64,000 nucleotides of DNA, from the NCBI RefSeq assembly GCF_009002475.1, contig NZ_AP019860.1:3720001-3784000 (forward strand), given 5' to 3'. The notes below the pieces were generated by a model. The model did no database searches. It had not been told where the DNA came from and saw only the letters and a list, made by a program, of their open reading frames with translations. The position numbers and the translations under genes were made by a program. Position 1 is the first letter of the stretch. The number at the start of each line of letters is the position of its first letter. Shown here in pieces: positions 55,710 to 64,000 of the stretch. The DNA comes from Candidatus Uabimicrobium amorphum (GTDB taxonomy: Bacteria; Planctomycetota; Uabimicrobiia; Uabimicrobiales; Uabimicrobiaceae).

Positions 55710-56654
55710 ATGCAAAAAACTATTATTATTGCTATCGGTGGAAATTCCTTAATCCAAGATAACGAAAAGCAAACACTAAAAGACCAATGGGAGTGTGTGG
55801 TACAAACCTGCCGCGAAATAGTCCGGATGTACAATGGACAAGACAAACTACTGATTACACATGGCAATGGGCCACAAGTCGGATTTATTTTACTACGTTC
55901 AGAGCATTGCAAAGACATTTTGCATACAATTCCTCTGGATATATGTGGAGCGGATACACAAGGATCTATTGGTTACCAAATACAACAATGTTTACAAAAC
56001 GAATTTCAGCGCCAAGGCCTAAAAAAAGATATAACAACAGTGATCACCCAAGTCGTCGTTGACAAAAATGATCCAGGATTTTCACAACCAACGAAACCTA
56101 TTGGCATTTTTTATACAGAGCAACAAGCGGAGAAACTACAAAAAGAGAAAAATTGGCAAATGATGGAAGACGCAAATCGCGGTTACAGACGCGTAGTCGC
56201 TTCTCCCAAACCATTAGAAGTTGTTCAATCACAAAGCATACGTAAAATTCTCGACATGGGAAATGTTGTTGTGGCGTGTGGTGGTGGAGGTATACCAGTC
56301 ACAAGAGATGCAAATGGTATTCTGCATAGCTGTGAGGCGGTCATTGATAAAGATTTGGCTTCGGCGTTACTCGCCACCAAAATAAGTGCGGATATTTTAA
56401 TCATCTCCACAGCTGTAGAAAAAGTAGCGATTCACTTCGCCACTCCACAGCAAAAAAACCTTAATCTCGTCACGGTAGCAGAACTCAAAACTTACGTCGA
56501 TGAAGGGCACTTTGCCCCTGGCAGTATGCTACCCAAAATACAAGCTGCAATACAGTACTTAGAAAACGGTGGCAAAAAAGTGATTATTACCAAGCCCGAA
56601 TGTTTAGCGGATGCTTTACAAGGAAACAACGGCACACATATTGTCCCCGAGTAA
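55710..56654 (+). CDS. arcC: Carbamate kinase
   Basis: The 314-residue protein fits the amino acid kinase fold and carbamate kinase length. It has IAIGGNSL (8-14), THGNGPQVG, DICGADTQGSIGY, DPGFSQPTKPIG and VVACGGGGIPV, which together mark ArcC. It makes ATP from carbamoyl phosphate and ADP in the last step of arginine deiminase or allantoin-type degradation, or runs in reverse. No arcA or arcB lies nearby, so the pathway here is unclear. It is divergent from the HD hydrolase gene. Confidence 0.95.
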   Translation: MQKTIIIAIGGNSLIQDNEKQTLKDQWECVVQTCREIVRMYNGQDKLLITHGNGPQVGFILLRSEHCKDILHTIPLDICGADTQGSIGYQIQQCLQNEFQRQGLKKDITTVITQVVVDKNDPGFSQPTKPIGIFYTEQQAEKLQKEKNWQMMEDANRGYRRVVASPKPLEVVQSQSIRKILDMGNVVVACGGGGIPVTRDANGILHSCEAVIDKDLASALLATKISADILIISTAVEKVAIHFATPQQKNLNLVTVAELKTYVDEGHFAPGSMLPKIQAAIQYLENGGKKVIITKPECLADALQGNNGTHIVPE

Positions 56655-56660
56655 CAAATA

Positions 56661-56690
56661 TAGGAGGACGGTAATACACAAGTCCTCCTA
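56661..56690 (+). terminator. Hairpin after carbamate kinase gene
   Basis: A 9-bp perfect stem TAGGAGGAC/GTCCTCCTA (56661-56669 with 56682-56690) lies 6 bases after the arcC stop. No T-tract follows, so termination is likely but not certain. Confidence 0.5.
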
Positions 56691-56759
56691 CCTCCCTATA
56701 AATAACACTCCTTAAAAAATTTTAGCAATTTACATCGCAAATATCATAGAATTCATGAA

Positions 56760-56773
56760 CCTGTTGCAACAGG
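56760..56773. promoter_or_regulatory. Perfect palindrome upstream of SIR2-TPR gene (candidate operator)
   Basis: CCTGTTGCAACAGG is a 14-base perfect palindrome 49 bases before the SIR2-TPR start, with no spacer to form a hairpin. That pattern fits a dimeric repressor site. Confidence 0.4.
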
Positions 56774-56822
56774 CACTCCGAGTTCCATTTTCGAATTTTT
56801 ATGCCTTAAGAAAGCGAGAAGA

Positions 56823-59522
56823 ATGTTCAAGTTAGATAAACAAATTCACCAAAATTTAGCGAGTATATTTCATGACCAGCAAGCGGTGGTTTTTTGTGGA
56901 GCAGGGATTAGCCTAGAACCCCCTGCGGGTTTGCCTGATTGGCATAAATTGCGCGACTACACACTTGAAGCCGTCGCTAGTCGCGATCATATTCTCGACG
57001 ATTATCTATCGAAACTTACGGAAATTGACATGATTGCCGTCGAGGGGAAAAAAGGACTAACTCCCGAGTATGTTGCATCGATGATCGATGCAAATTGCGA
57101 AGGTTATTTTGAATGTTTTCGTTCGTTAAACGATGGGGAACCCAATGCCAACCATCTCTACTTGAGCAAAATGGCCAAAGCAGGTTACTTAAAATACATT
57201 GTTACCACAAACTTTGATGTTTTCATTGAAGAAGCATTGCGTAGGGAAGGACTACCTTACAAAAGTTATCGCACCGAAGAGGAATTTGCGGATTTTTCTT
57301 TGGAAGACGACAACATTGTCCATGTTTTCAAATTTCATGGCTGTGTTAGCGAACCTAAAACCATTACCGCGACCGTTGAGCAAGAAGCACAAGGACTTCC
57401 TCAAGTAAAAAAAACGGTGATGGAGCAATTACTTACCCAATATTACATGGTATTTTGGGGCTATAGCGGGGCAGACCTAAAAATAGATCTCGACTACTTA
57501 GCAATGGTCACAGCTTACCAGAATGGTGAGGCAAAAGGTTTTGTATGGAATTTTCTAAAACTTTCCGATTACAAAGAGCCGGTAAATAGTTATGTAGCAC
57601 AATTGGCGGAATTGTACAAGGCAAAAGCACAAATTGTCCACGGCAAATTACCTGAAGTCTTTGACCATTTAATCGCCGAAGAATACCAAATAGAACGCGT
57701 TCACTACACTCCTCAGCAGCAGAAAGATTGGCAAGAAACAAAAAATAAGCGTTTACAAGAATCTCTAAAAGTATGGGCCCACGAACATCTCGATCATGCG
57801 CTTGCTTGTAGTATTTTTGGTTTACTGCTACAACAAAGCGGACAAACGCAGCAAGCTGTGGTTTGCCAACAGCGTAATTTAGCCATATGCGAAGAAAGAG
57901 ACTATGGTGCTGAAGCGGCCTTAACCAATTTAGGTGCCCTTTACGACATTCTAGGACAGTACGAACAGGCGTTAGAATGCTATCAAAAAGCTTTAGACAT
58001 CGAAACAGAGTTAGGCAATCACGAGGGCATGGCGATTGGTTTCAACAATGTCGGCAGCATTTACCATCTATGGGGAAATTATAGCAAATCTCAAGAATAC
58101 TTCGAACAAGCTCTTGAACACATGGAGACAGTAGACAACAAACGCGAAGTGGCGACATTTCTCAATAATTTAGCAAATATTTGCGAATTACAAGGCCAGT
58201 ACGTTCAGGCCCAAGAATATTATGAACAAGCGATTGTAATTGATCGCAGCACCGGTAACAAAAAAGGTTTAGCATTGCGTTTTCAAAACCTGGGGAGTAT
58301 ACGTAAAACATTAGGATTCTACGATGAGGCCGCCCAATACTATGAAAAAGCATTAAAAATTAGCGAAATTCTTGGAGACAAGGAAGGAATCGCTGCTAGC
58401 CTCGGTTATGTTTCCATTATATATAACGACGAAGAAAAATATGAACAGGCATTGGAGTGCAGCCAAAAAGCTTTCGAATTAGACAGCAGTGCGGGTAACC
58501 AAAAAGGCATGGCAATACATCTAAGCAGCATCGCTAGTTTATACCAAACGTTGGGAGATTACGACAAATCGCATGATCACTACCAACGATCCATGCAAAT
58601 CAGCCAAGCAATCAATGATCCTCGCGGAATTGCAACTGGTTATAACAATATCGCTTCCTTGCGAGAAGATGCTGGCGAACACGAGGAAGCGATGAACTAC
58701 TATCATAAGGCCTTAGAGTTATCTGAAAACCTAGGAGAGGTAGGTCAAATTGTCATTTGTTTGAACAATATTGGCGACGCATACAAAGAGGCTGGGGAAT
58801 ATGAAGACGCCTTGGCACAATACCAACGAGCACTAGATGTGCTGAGCGAAACCGAAGCGAATGATGAGTATGCCACGACTCTTAACAGTATTGGTAATCT
58901 GTACGAAATTTGCGGAGAACACCACGAAGCCTTAGAGTATTACGAAGAAGCCATTGCCACATACGAAGTACTACGCAACCCTCTGCAAATGGCAATTTGT
59001 ATAAGCAATACTGGTCGCGTGTACCAATCACTTGAAGAGTACGAAGAAGCTTTTGAGAGATACCAACGCGCAATGGAAATTCAAAAAGAGACGGGCTATG
59101 AACGAGGTGTGGCCGTCGAAATGAATAACATAGGTAACATTTACGAAGGTTATGAAAATTACGATGAGGCACTAGCGCATTTTGAAGAATCTTTACGGAT
59201 AAGCCGTCGCGTGGGAGATTTGGAAAATGTGTCGCAAGCATTGACCAATGCTGGAATTATCTACAGACAACAAGGACGACACGACGAAGCGCGACAATTT
59301 TTCGAAGAAGCGTTTACCATTGCAGAGAACCAAAAAAATCTACTAAATTGTGCGGTATTCTCCGAAAACGTCGCCATCATTTGTGAACAAGATTTTCGCG
59401 AATATTCAACCGCGGCGAATTACTATCAAAAAAGTATGGAATACTTCGATGCCCTAGATGAAAGGCGCAAAGTAAAAGAACTGCGCAAAAGCATCAAAAG
59501 GTGTCAAAAAAAATCCCGTTAA
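56823..59522 (+). CDS. SIR2-domain protein with fourteen TPR repeats (defence-type NADase candidate)
   Basis: The 899-residue protein has an N-terminal SIR2-like domain (about 10-285): FCGAGIS (24-30) for NAD binding, TTNFD (N130, D132), FHG with H172 and WGYSG (212-216). The zinc Cys pairs of protein deacetylases are absent, as in SIR2 proteins that cleave NAD. From about residue 320 to the end there are fourteen TPR units with an almost unbroken 40-residue period of kinesin-light-chain type (AxxxNNIGxIYxxxGxYxxALxYYxxAL). Fusions of SIR2 with repeat domains are known from anti-phage abortive systems, where the repeats sense infection and SIR2 depletes NAD. Signalling within the cell is an alternative. 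No signal peptide; start follows GAGAAG. Confidence 0.88.
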   Translation: MFKLDKQIHQNLASIFHDQQAVVFCGAGISLEPPAGLPDWHKLRDYTLEAVASRDHILDDYLSKLTEIDMIAVEGKKGLTPEYVASMIDANCEGYFECFRSLNDGEPNANHLYLSKMAKAGYLKYIVTTNFDVFIEEALRREGLPYKSYRTEEEFADFSLEDDNIVHVFKFHGCVSEPKTITATVEQEAQGLPQVKKTVMEQLLTQYYMVFWGYSGADLKIDLDYLAMVTAYQNGEAKGFVWNFLKLSDYKEPVNSYVAQLAELYKAKAQIVHGKLPEVFDHLIAEEYQIERVHYTPQQQKDWQETKNKRLQESLKVWAHEHLDHALACSIFGLLLQQSGQTQQAVVCQQRNLAICEERDYGAEAALTNLGALYDILGQYEQALECYQKALDIETELGNHEGMAIGFNNVGSIYHLWGNYSKSQEYFEQALEHMETVDNKREVATFLNNLANICELQGQYVQAQEYYEQAIVIDRSTGNKKGLALRFQNLGSIRKTLGFYDEAAQYYEKALKISEILGDKEGIAASLGYVSIIYNDEEKYEQALECSQKAFELDSSAGNQKGMAIHLSSIASLYQTLGDYDKSHDHYQRSMQISQAINDPRGIATGYNNIASLREDAGEHEEAMNYYHKALELSENLGEVGQIVICLNNIGDAYKEAGEYEDALAQYQRALDVLSETEANDEYATTLNSIGNLYEICGEHHEALEYYEEAIATYEVLRNPLQMAICISNTGRVYQSLEEYEEAFERYQRAMEIQKETGYERGVAVEMNNIGNIYEGYENYDEALAHFEESLRISRRVGDLENVSQALTNAGIIYRQQGRHDEARQFFEEAFTIAENQKNLLNCAVFSENVAIICEQDFREYSTAANYYQKSMEYFDALDERRKVKELRKSIKRCQKKSR

Positions 59523-59526
59523 TCCT

Positions 59527-59563
59527 GAGAATCCTGTCAAAAGATTTATTTGACAGGATTCTC
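59527..59563. terminator. Terminator-like hairpin between convergent genes
   Basis: A 15-bp perfect stem (59527-59541 with 59549-59563) and 7-base loop lie between the SIR2-TPR stop and the stop of the minus-strand gene at 59570. It suits termination in both directions, although T-tracts are weak. Confidence 0.75.
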
Positions 59564-59569
59564 AAAAAC

Positions 59570-60169
59570 TTACTTCAGCAACGCTACGGGAATAGAAACC
59601 TTGAGTACCCCGCGAAAGTCTCCGGGCTTAAAACCAACGGCTTTGTCTTGTGGATATTTTTTCTTTAACATCTCCACTAACTTTGGCGACATCTTTTGTG
59701 GATTTCCATGACAATTCAAACACAGTGGTGCTACATACAACGGCTTATAGTAATTAACAAAGACTTGTCCATTTTCATTGTTTTTTACTAAATGCTTTTC
59801 GGGAACATCTTCCTTACTTTTGATTTTAGTGGTAAAAAAATCTATCGCTTTTTGTTCCTGGGCTGTAGGAGCATTCTTTGGATTGCGATTTTTTTGAGAA
59901 ACTCGCTTAATGCTCACTCCTTTTTTCAATTCTTTTTTAATTTCCTTGGTCAAATCATGAACATTTTCCGAACAAAATTTCGCGGCGCCCACTGGACCAT
60001 CCTTTTGGACTTCCTCCATCAGTTTCATCATCATTGTACGCAAAACCGTATTAGCAGATTCTTGACCAATTTTCTCGGCGACAACTTTTTCCTGGGGAGT
60101 GATGGCTAAACTTTCACCACATCCCGTGAGTAAAAAGAGTATTGTTATTAATACAATATGTAGATACAT
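59570..60169 (-). CDS. Tll0287-like (DUF3365) haem-type lipoprotein
   Basis: From ATG 60169 (AAGGA upstream) the product has 199 residues. It opens with a lipoprotein signal (FLLTGC, Cys17). The body matches Tll0287-like sensor domains: KFCSENV near 65, YYKPLYVAPLC and the c-type haem motif C150-L-N-C153-H154. The end VGFKPGDFRGVLKVSIP is also typical. It is expected in the periplasm, sensing redox or binding haem. A longer frame reaches 60340 but overlaps the next gene and lacks the signal. Confidence 0.85.
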   Translation of the reverse strand: MYLHIVLITILFLLTGCGESLAITPQEKVVAEKIGQESANTVLRTMMMKLMEEVQKDGPVGAAKFCSENVHDLTKEIKKELKKGVSIKRVSQKNRNPKNAPTAQEQKAIDFFTTKIKSKEDVPEKHLVKNNENGQVFVNYYKPLYVAPLCLNCHGNPQKMSPKLVEMLKKKYPQDKAVGFKPGDFRGVLKVSIPVALLK

Positions 60170-60179
60170 AACATTTTCC

Positions 60180-60809
60180 TTAAGTAAATTTTCGCTTAAT
60201 ATTTCCCATGGGGAGCTTTTCAATTTCCTTATCTGCGGCGAACATCTGTGGGTTTTCCATATAATCGACAAGCATTTCTGTGCTGTCATATCCCCAAAAT
60301 ATTTGTCTGTCATACACAAAAGTAGGCACACCAAAGACACCTAATGCAATTGCACGTTCGCCATTTTCGCGTAACTTATTTTTTACTTCCGGTTTTGCAA
60401 GTGCTTGTGGTTCGACATCGAGTTCTTTCAACAATGAACCAAGTTGTCCCTCATTGTCCACGCTCTTGCCATCGCGCCATATGAAGTGAAAAATCTTACG
60501 TACCGCATCTTCCCTGCAATGTAAACATATGGCCAACCTCAACAACGCGAGTGGATTAAACGGATGTACGGCGGGCATATTGAGAGGGATGTTTTGTTTC
60601 TGTGCCAGCCATTTTACATAGCGATATGTAAAAGTTCTCTTCGCCGGTATTTCCGCAGGTCCCTTATGCTCCCAATGATTCAGGAAGCCCGCAAAGAGAG
60701 TCGGACAGTATTCTATATGGATGTCTTCCGGTAATTTGTTTGCCATCGTTTCAAATTGCAAATAGGCAAATGGCGAAATAAAATCAAAAAACCATGTCAA
60801 TTCTTTCAT
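60180..60809 (-). CDS. DsbA-fold isomerase, 2-hydroxychromene-2-carboxylate isomerase-like
   Basis: The 209-residue protein from ATG 60809 (AAGGGA upstream) begins WFFDFISPFAYL, the usual start of HCCA isomerase/kappa-GST proteins; S12 replaces the catalytic Cys of DsbA. GVFGVPTFVYDRQIFWGYD near the C-terminus holds the cis-Pro loop and supports the family. These enzymes use glutathione or related thiols on aromatic compounds; the substrate here is unknown. It lies 10 bases before the haem lipoprotein gene and 30 bases after the archaemetzincin gene. Confidence 0.88.
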   Translation of the reverse strand: MKELTWFFDFISPFAYLQFETMANKLPEDIHIEYCPTLFAGFLNHWEHKGPAEIPAKRTFTYRYVKWLAQKQNIPLNMPAVHPFNPLALLRLAICLHCREDAVRKIFHFIWRDGKSVDNEGQLGSLLKELDVEPQALAKPEVKNKLRENGERAIALGVFGVPTFVYDRQIFWGYDSTEMLVDYMENPQMFAADKEIEKLPMGNIKRKFT

Positions 60810-60839
60810 AAAAAGTCCCTTGAACAAAAATAGATACAC

Positions 60840-61520
60840 TTAATATGCTTGATACAATGTGGTAAAATTTCGCAAACACAGCCAACAAAACCCCAAAGGT
60901 TTACCATCAAATTTTTCGATTTGTGGTGTAAACTGCATTAGACAATTATTTGTACAATGCAATAAAAAAAAAGTATGGGCATATTCATGCAAAGTTAACT
61001 TAAACAAACGCTCGCGAAATAACAACGCATTTTGTTTACGATGGTAATAACGTTCGCGAAGTCTTGTAAGAGAAATCGTGGCAACTTCGCGACTTAGAGA
61101 AGCCATTCCCAATAAATACTCTAACTTGCCATCTGTCGCGTCTTTATCAACAAAACCAATTAATCGCAAACACTTTACGTTTTTTTTTCTAGCCGCCAAC
61201 ACGTCATTCAGTACCGCAAGGTCACATTGTTTTTTCTCTTTAAGATATGCTCTTTCGGGAATCGCAATATTTTCTAAGAAAACAACATCTATACCGTAAA
61301 GTTCAGAAAACAGTTCCGTCAAGGGATACAATTCCTCACTGTTTATTTCGCCAAATGTTTGGATGGCGACAACTTTTGTAGAACAACTTGCGTTTTGCAT
61401 ACTGGCATACACGGCCACTTGTGCAATGGTCATTTGGCGATAACGAGAAAAACTCCAAGCAATGACGACGACGCAGATCACCAACACAGTGTATTTCATT
61501 TTTTGGTATTTTTTCTTCAT
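60840..61520 (-). CDS. Archaemetzincin-type metalloprotease with membrane anchor
   Basis: The 226-residue product from ATG 61520 has an N-terminal membrane helix (about 9-24). The motif HEYAHTFFLLHC gives zinc ligands H178, H182 and H188 with E179. C189, C193, M195 (Met-turn) and C212/C215 follow the archaelysin pattern HExxHxxGxxHCx4CxMx17CxxC. Two changes stand out: Gly after the second His is Phe, and the first Cys gap is one residue shorter. The preceding ENIAIP...AYL...LAVL region agrees with archaemetzincins. Start choice is uncertain because no strong ribosome site is seen (ATG 61499 is an alternative). Confidence 0.85.
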   Translation of the reverse strand: MKKKYQKMKYTVLVICVVVIAWSFSRYRQMTIAQVAVYASMQNASCSTKVVAIQTFGEINSEELYPLTELFSELYGIDVVFLENIAIPERAYLKEKKQCDLAVLNDVLAARKKNVKCLRLIGFVDKDATDGKLEYLLGMASLSREVATISLTRLRERYYHRKQNALLFRERLFKLTLHEYAHTFFLLHCTNNCLMQFTPQIEKFDGKPLGFCWLCLRNFTTLYQAY

Positions 61521-61725
61521 TGTATTTTTTTCAGACACGGTGTACATAATACACATTTAAATTACAATAGCAACTTAACTACGCTGCTATTATAATGGAC
61601 ACTAATATTCAAACGTTTTGTTCGTAGTATAATCGCCAACTTTTAGAAGAACCAGTTTTTTTATCGAAATTTTACTACTTTTGTCGTTATCGTTTGTCGT
61701 TAAGAATCACTTTAAGGAATTGAGA

Positions 61726-62307
61726 ATGTTTGTAGAAATCATCGCGGAAATTGTGGGGATATTTATTGGTGGTATTTTAGCGTATATAACTGCCATCCAA
61801 AATGAAAAACGCAAGTTAAAACTTCGCACAAGAGAAGTCATGGGCTTTCTTCTGCGTGAATTGCAAGGTAACCTAGACAGAATGCACAAATTGGATCTAA
61901 ATCGTTTTGGCGCTCCCGCGGTAAAGCGTATCAAAAAAGCCAAAGAACAACAACTTTCCGAAGAGGAATTGCAAAAACAAAAGGCGGGTATCGTCAACTT
62001 AGCCAACGCACTGGTCTTTTCGCGTTTGAATTTTTTTCGTCGCGACTTCTACATTGCTCTTGTCCAGGACTTAACATATATGGAAACAGATACCGTTTTA
62101 GATATCAGTCGCGCTTACGCTGCGTTAGAAAAAGACCAAGGCAAACTAGAACAAGCGCGTTTGGAATTCCAAAGCAAGGTAAATGACATGACACTCGATG
62201 AAATAGAGATAAAATTAAAAGGTCTTGTCGCCATAGTTGGTATTGAAGTACAAAAACACGAAGTGGAAAAGATAGTGAAACATTTAGAGGAACAATATAC
62301 AAAATAG
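61726..62307 (+). CDS. Membrane-anchored helical protein, unknown function
   Basis: From ATG 61726 (AAGGA upstream) the 193-residue product has an N-terminal membrane helix (about 4-23) and then long charged helices (Lys/Glu/Leu-rich, about 30-190) with coiled-coil character. No family is recognised. It lies 11 bases before an esterase gene and is divergent from the archaemetzincin gene. Confidence 0.7.
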   Translation: MFVEIIAEIVGIFIGGILAYITAIQNEKRKLKLRTREVMGFLLRELQGNLDRMHKLDLNRFGAPAVKRIKKAKEQQLSEEELQKQKAGIVNLANALVFSRLNFFRRDFYIALVQDLTYMETDTVLDISRAYAALEKDQGKLEQARLEFQSKVNDMTLDEIEIKLKGLVAIVGIEVQKHEVEKIVKHLEEQYTK

Positions 62308-62318
62308 GGGAGAACACA

Positions 62319-63653
62319 ATGAAATACTTTTTTCTGGTCATTGTTTTTAGTGTTATCACAATAAACGCCCAAGAAGATTTTCAATATGTACTTTGGAAAA
62401 AGTATTTTAATTCTCTCAACGAAGATCCACAGCGTCAAAAAGAAAATACCCTAATTGATTACGCCTACCCCACATATCGTGGTAAAAAAACTTCGCAAAT
62501 ACGACGCATTTTTTACAATGACAAAGTAATGAGATTTATTTCTTGGCAAATAGGAAAAAAACCACAAGATGGTTATCCTCTATACATATATCTTCATGGC
62601 GGAGGTGGAACACATACCACAATAAACAATGGTCAATGGGGACCAGAAAACGCGTGGAAAAACTCCATTACCACCGGTATATTAGTGGCGACGCGAGGTA
62701 TTAGCGATACATGGAACCTACACTTCAGGAAAGAATCCTACATCATGTATGATCGCTTAATTGAAAACATGATTGCTTTTCAAGATGTAGATCCGAATCG
62801 CATATACCTATTTGGATTCTCCGCCGGTGGCGATGGCGTTTACCAAATAACGCCGCGTATGGCAGATCGTTTTGCGGCGGTAAACATGATGGCCGGACAT
62901 CCCAATGGCACACAAATAAAAAATTGTCGCAACGTACCATTTCTCATACAAATGGGAGAATTAGACCATGCCTATTCTCGTCACAAACAGGCGGCAAAAT
63001 ACACCATTAAATTTACCAAAATGCGCAAAAAATACGGTGGTTTTATATGTGAAACATTCATTCACCCGCTTAGTTCACACAACAGTTGGCAATACAAATC
63101 AAGTCACCGCAATTACAAAATAAATAAAGTAATTGCCTCTCCCAAGAAATGGCTAAACAATAAAAACAGAACCACAAAACAAGCAAACACCAATAGTATT
63201 GAGTGGATGGCAAACCACAGACGCAATCCTCTTCCCAAACGTGTCATTTGGAACAGTGTATATGCCAAATTGCGCGTTAAAGAAGGGAAAACGCAATTCT
63301 ACTGGCTAGATCTAGGAAACGATACCACAAAATATTCCGACATCGATGTTCATTTAAATCGCGAAGAAAATGCCATTGTAATTGAAGAAAGCGGCGACTA
63401 TTTGCGCTTACTCATTAACGATAAGATGCTTGACATTGACAAACCAATCACCATCAAAATTGCACAACAAAACTTCACCATAAAACCACAACCTCACTGG
63501 AAAAACGCCGTACGGACCCTATTGGATCGCGGAGATAAAAACTATATATTTCCGGTAATCTGCGAAGTGAACAGAAACTCTTCCGGGTGGGTCGTTACAA
63601 ACTACATCGCCGATAATCTTCCCCAAGAATGGAAAACTTTCGAGACTAAATGA
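62319..63653 (+). CDS. Secreted alpha/beta hydrolase, PHB-depolymerase/esterase type
   Basis: The 444-residue protein has a signal peptide (1-17). The alpha/beta hydrolase fold shows LYIYLHGGGG (oxyanion), GVLVATRG-like core GILVATRG and nucleophile elbow FGFSAGG with S168. FLIQMGELDHAY supplies candidate acid D217 and HPLSSHNSW candidate His. This pattern resembles secreted esterases and poly(3-hydroxybutyrate) depolymerases. The last 150 residues are a separate beta-rich part. GGGGAG precedes the ATG. Confidence 0.85.
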   Translation: MKYFFLVIVFSVITINAQEDFQYVLWKKYFNSLNEDPQRQKENTLIDYAYPTYRGKKTSQIRRIFYNDKVMRFISWQIGKKPQDGYPLYIYLHGGGGTHTTINNGQWGPENAWKNSITTGILVATRGISDTWNLHFRKESYIMYDRLIENMIAFQDVDPNRIYLFGFSAGGDGVYQITPRMADRFAAVNMMAGHPNGTQIKNCRNVPFLIQMGELDHAYSRHKQAAKYTIKFTKMRKKYGGFICETFIHPLSSHNSWQYKSSHRNYKINKVIASPKKWLNNKNRTTKQANTNSIEWMANHRRNPLPKRVIWNSVYAKLRVKEGKTQFYWLDLGNDTTKYSDIDVHLNREENAIVIEESGDYLRLLINDKMLDIDKPITIKIAQQNFTIKPQPHWKNAVRTLLDRGDKNYIFPVICEVNRNSSGWVVTNYIADNLPQEWKTFETK

Positions 63654-63769
63654 GCGAAAATCCAAACCGCTACTTCTTTAGTGATTGCATTACCGCAGCG
63701 ATTTACTTAAAAGGGAACATCGCACACGAAAGACAAAAATTTTGTCAAATATTTGTAAAGGATAAAATT

Positions 63770-64000
63770 ATGCTTAGAAAACTATGTATTACATTGTTTT
63801 TGACGTTGTCACTCTATGCTGTAGAAGTCAAGGAAATGACAAATACCATAGCCAGTACTCTACCAAAAGATACCCAAGCATTTCTCATTGGTGACCTATG
63901 GAGCATCGTCGAAAATCTGGGTTTTTCCGAGTTAAAAAAACACCATCCACAACACGCGGAAACAGCGAACAATGAACTAAAACAAGTCGCAGATACAACC
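63770..64000 (+). CDS. Secreted protein, 3' end outside window
   Basis: The frame is open from ATG 63770, with AAAGGA seven bases ahead, to the window end (77 codons). The product begins with a signal peptide (about 1-17, MLRKLCITLFLTLSLYA). TLPKDTQAFLIGDLWSIVENL follows, resembling the start of DUF3352-type planctomycete proteins (LPxDTxAFxxxDL). An in-frame ATG at 63650 overlapping the esterase stop lacks a ribosome site and would hide the signal peptide. Confidence 0.65.
   Translation, partial: MLRKLCITLFLTLSLYAVEVKEMTNTIASTLPKDTQAFLIGDLWSIVENLGFSELKKHHPQHAETANNELKQVADTT

Overview
The window reads as AT-rich chromosomal DNA from a Planctomycetota-type bacterium, possibly a Candidatus Uabimicrobium-like lineage. 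This is an inference from content: nine Hanks-type Ser/Thr kinase domains, abundant TPR and HEAT repeats, zinc-ribbon/membrane/HEAT proteins ending in a W-x-x-W-W motif, an archaemetzincin and many secreted proteins of unknown function. No rRNA, tRNA, CRISPR array, transposase or phage structural gene was found. Starts are mostly ATG with clear AAGGA-type Shine-Dalgarno sites, with some GTG and TTG.

Region 1 (1-6224) is a peptidase operon: a truncated HtrA-like protease, a complete HtrA protease with three PDZ domains, an M14 zinc carboxypeptidase and an M1 aminopeptidase with C-terminal HEAT repeats. The genes overlap or nearly abut. Region 2 (6225-10537) holds two paralogous membrane Ser/Thr kinases with extracytoplasmic TPRs. 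Region 3 (10540-13960, minus strand) is a thymidylate/deoxynucleotide operon nrdJ-thyX-dut with overlapping genes, a near-consensus promoter and an attenuator-like hairpin in its leader, preceded by a DUF1232 gene. Region 4 (14076-17400) pairs a membrane/HEAT/atypical kinase with a zinc-ribbon/HEAT protein. A 580-base gap (17401-17982) follows, with a candidate structured RNA.

Region 5 (17983-26093) is mixed metabolism: a secreted PEGA-like protein, a Prx5 peroxiredoxin next to an LCAT-like lipoprotein hydrolase, a sodium:solute symporter divergent from a GH32/GH68-type beta-propeller hydrolase, and a protein whose C-terminus resembles nucleoside phosphorylases. Region 6 (26232-51171) is the most striking part: six giant paralogous kinases (about 1350-1420 aa each) head to tail over 25 kb. 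Each has an N-terminal kinase, a transmembrane helix, TPRs and a long C-terminal module with motifs I do not recognise from any named domain. The last five are separated by only 10-22 bases and look like one transcript. The first two share a strongly conserved upstream region, and a fossil kinase C-terminus lies between them.

Region 7 (51172-64000) contains a dispersed palindromic repeat, hemN, small zinc-ribbon and secreted proteins, a small alarmone-hydrolase-like HD protein, carbamate kinase, a SIR2-TPR protein resembling defence NADases, a three-gene minus-strand set (heme-type Tll0287 lipoprotein, DsbA-fold isomerase, variant archaemetzincin), a PHB-depolymerase-like esterase and a truncated secreted protein. 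The main theme is extensive transmembrane phospho-signalling through repeat-protein sensors, alongside secreted hydrolases.
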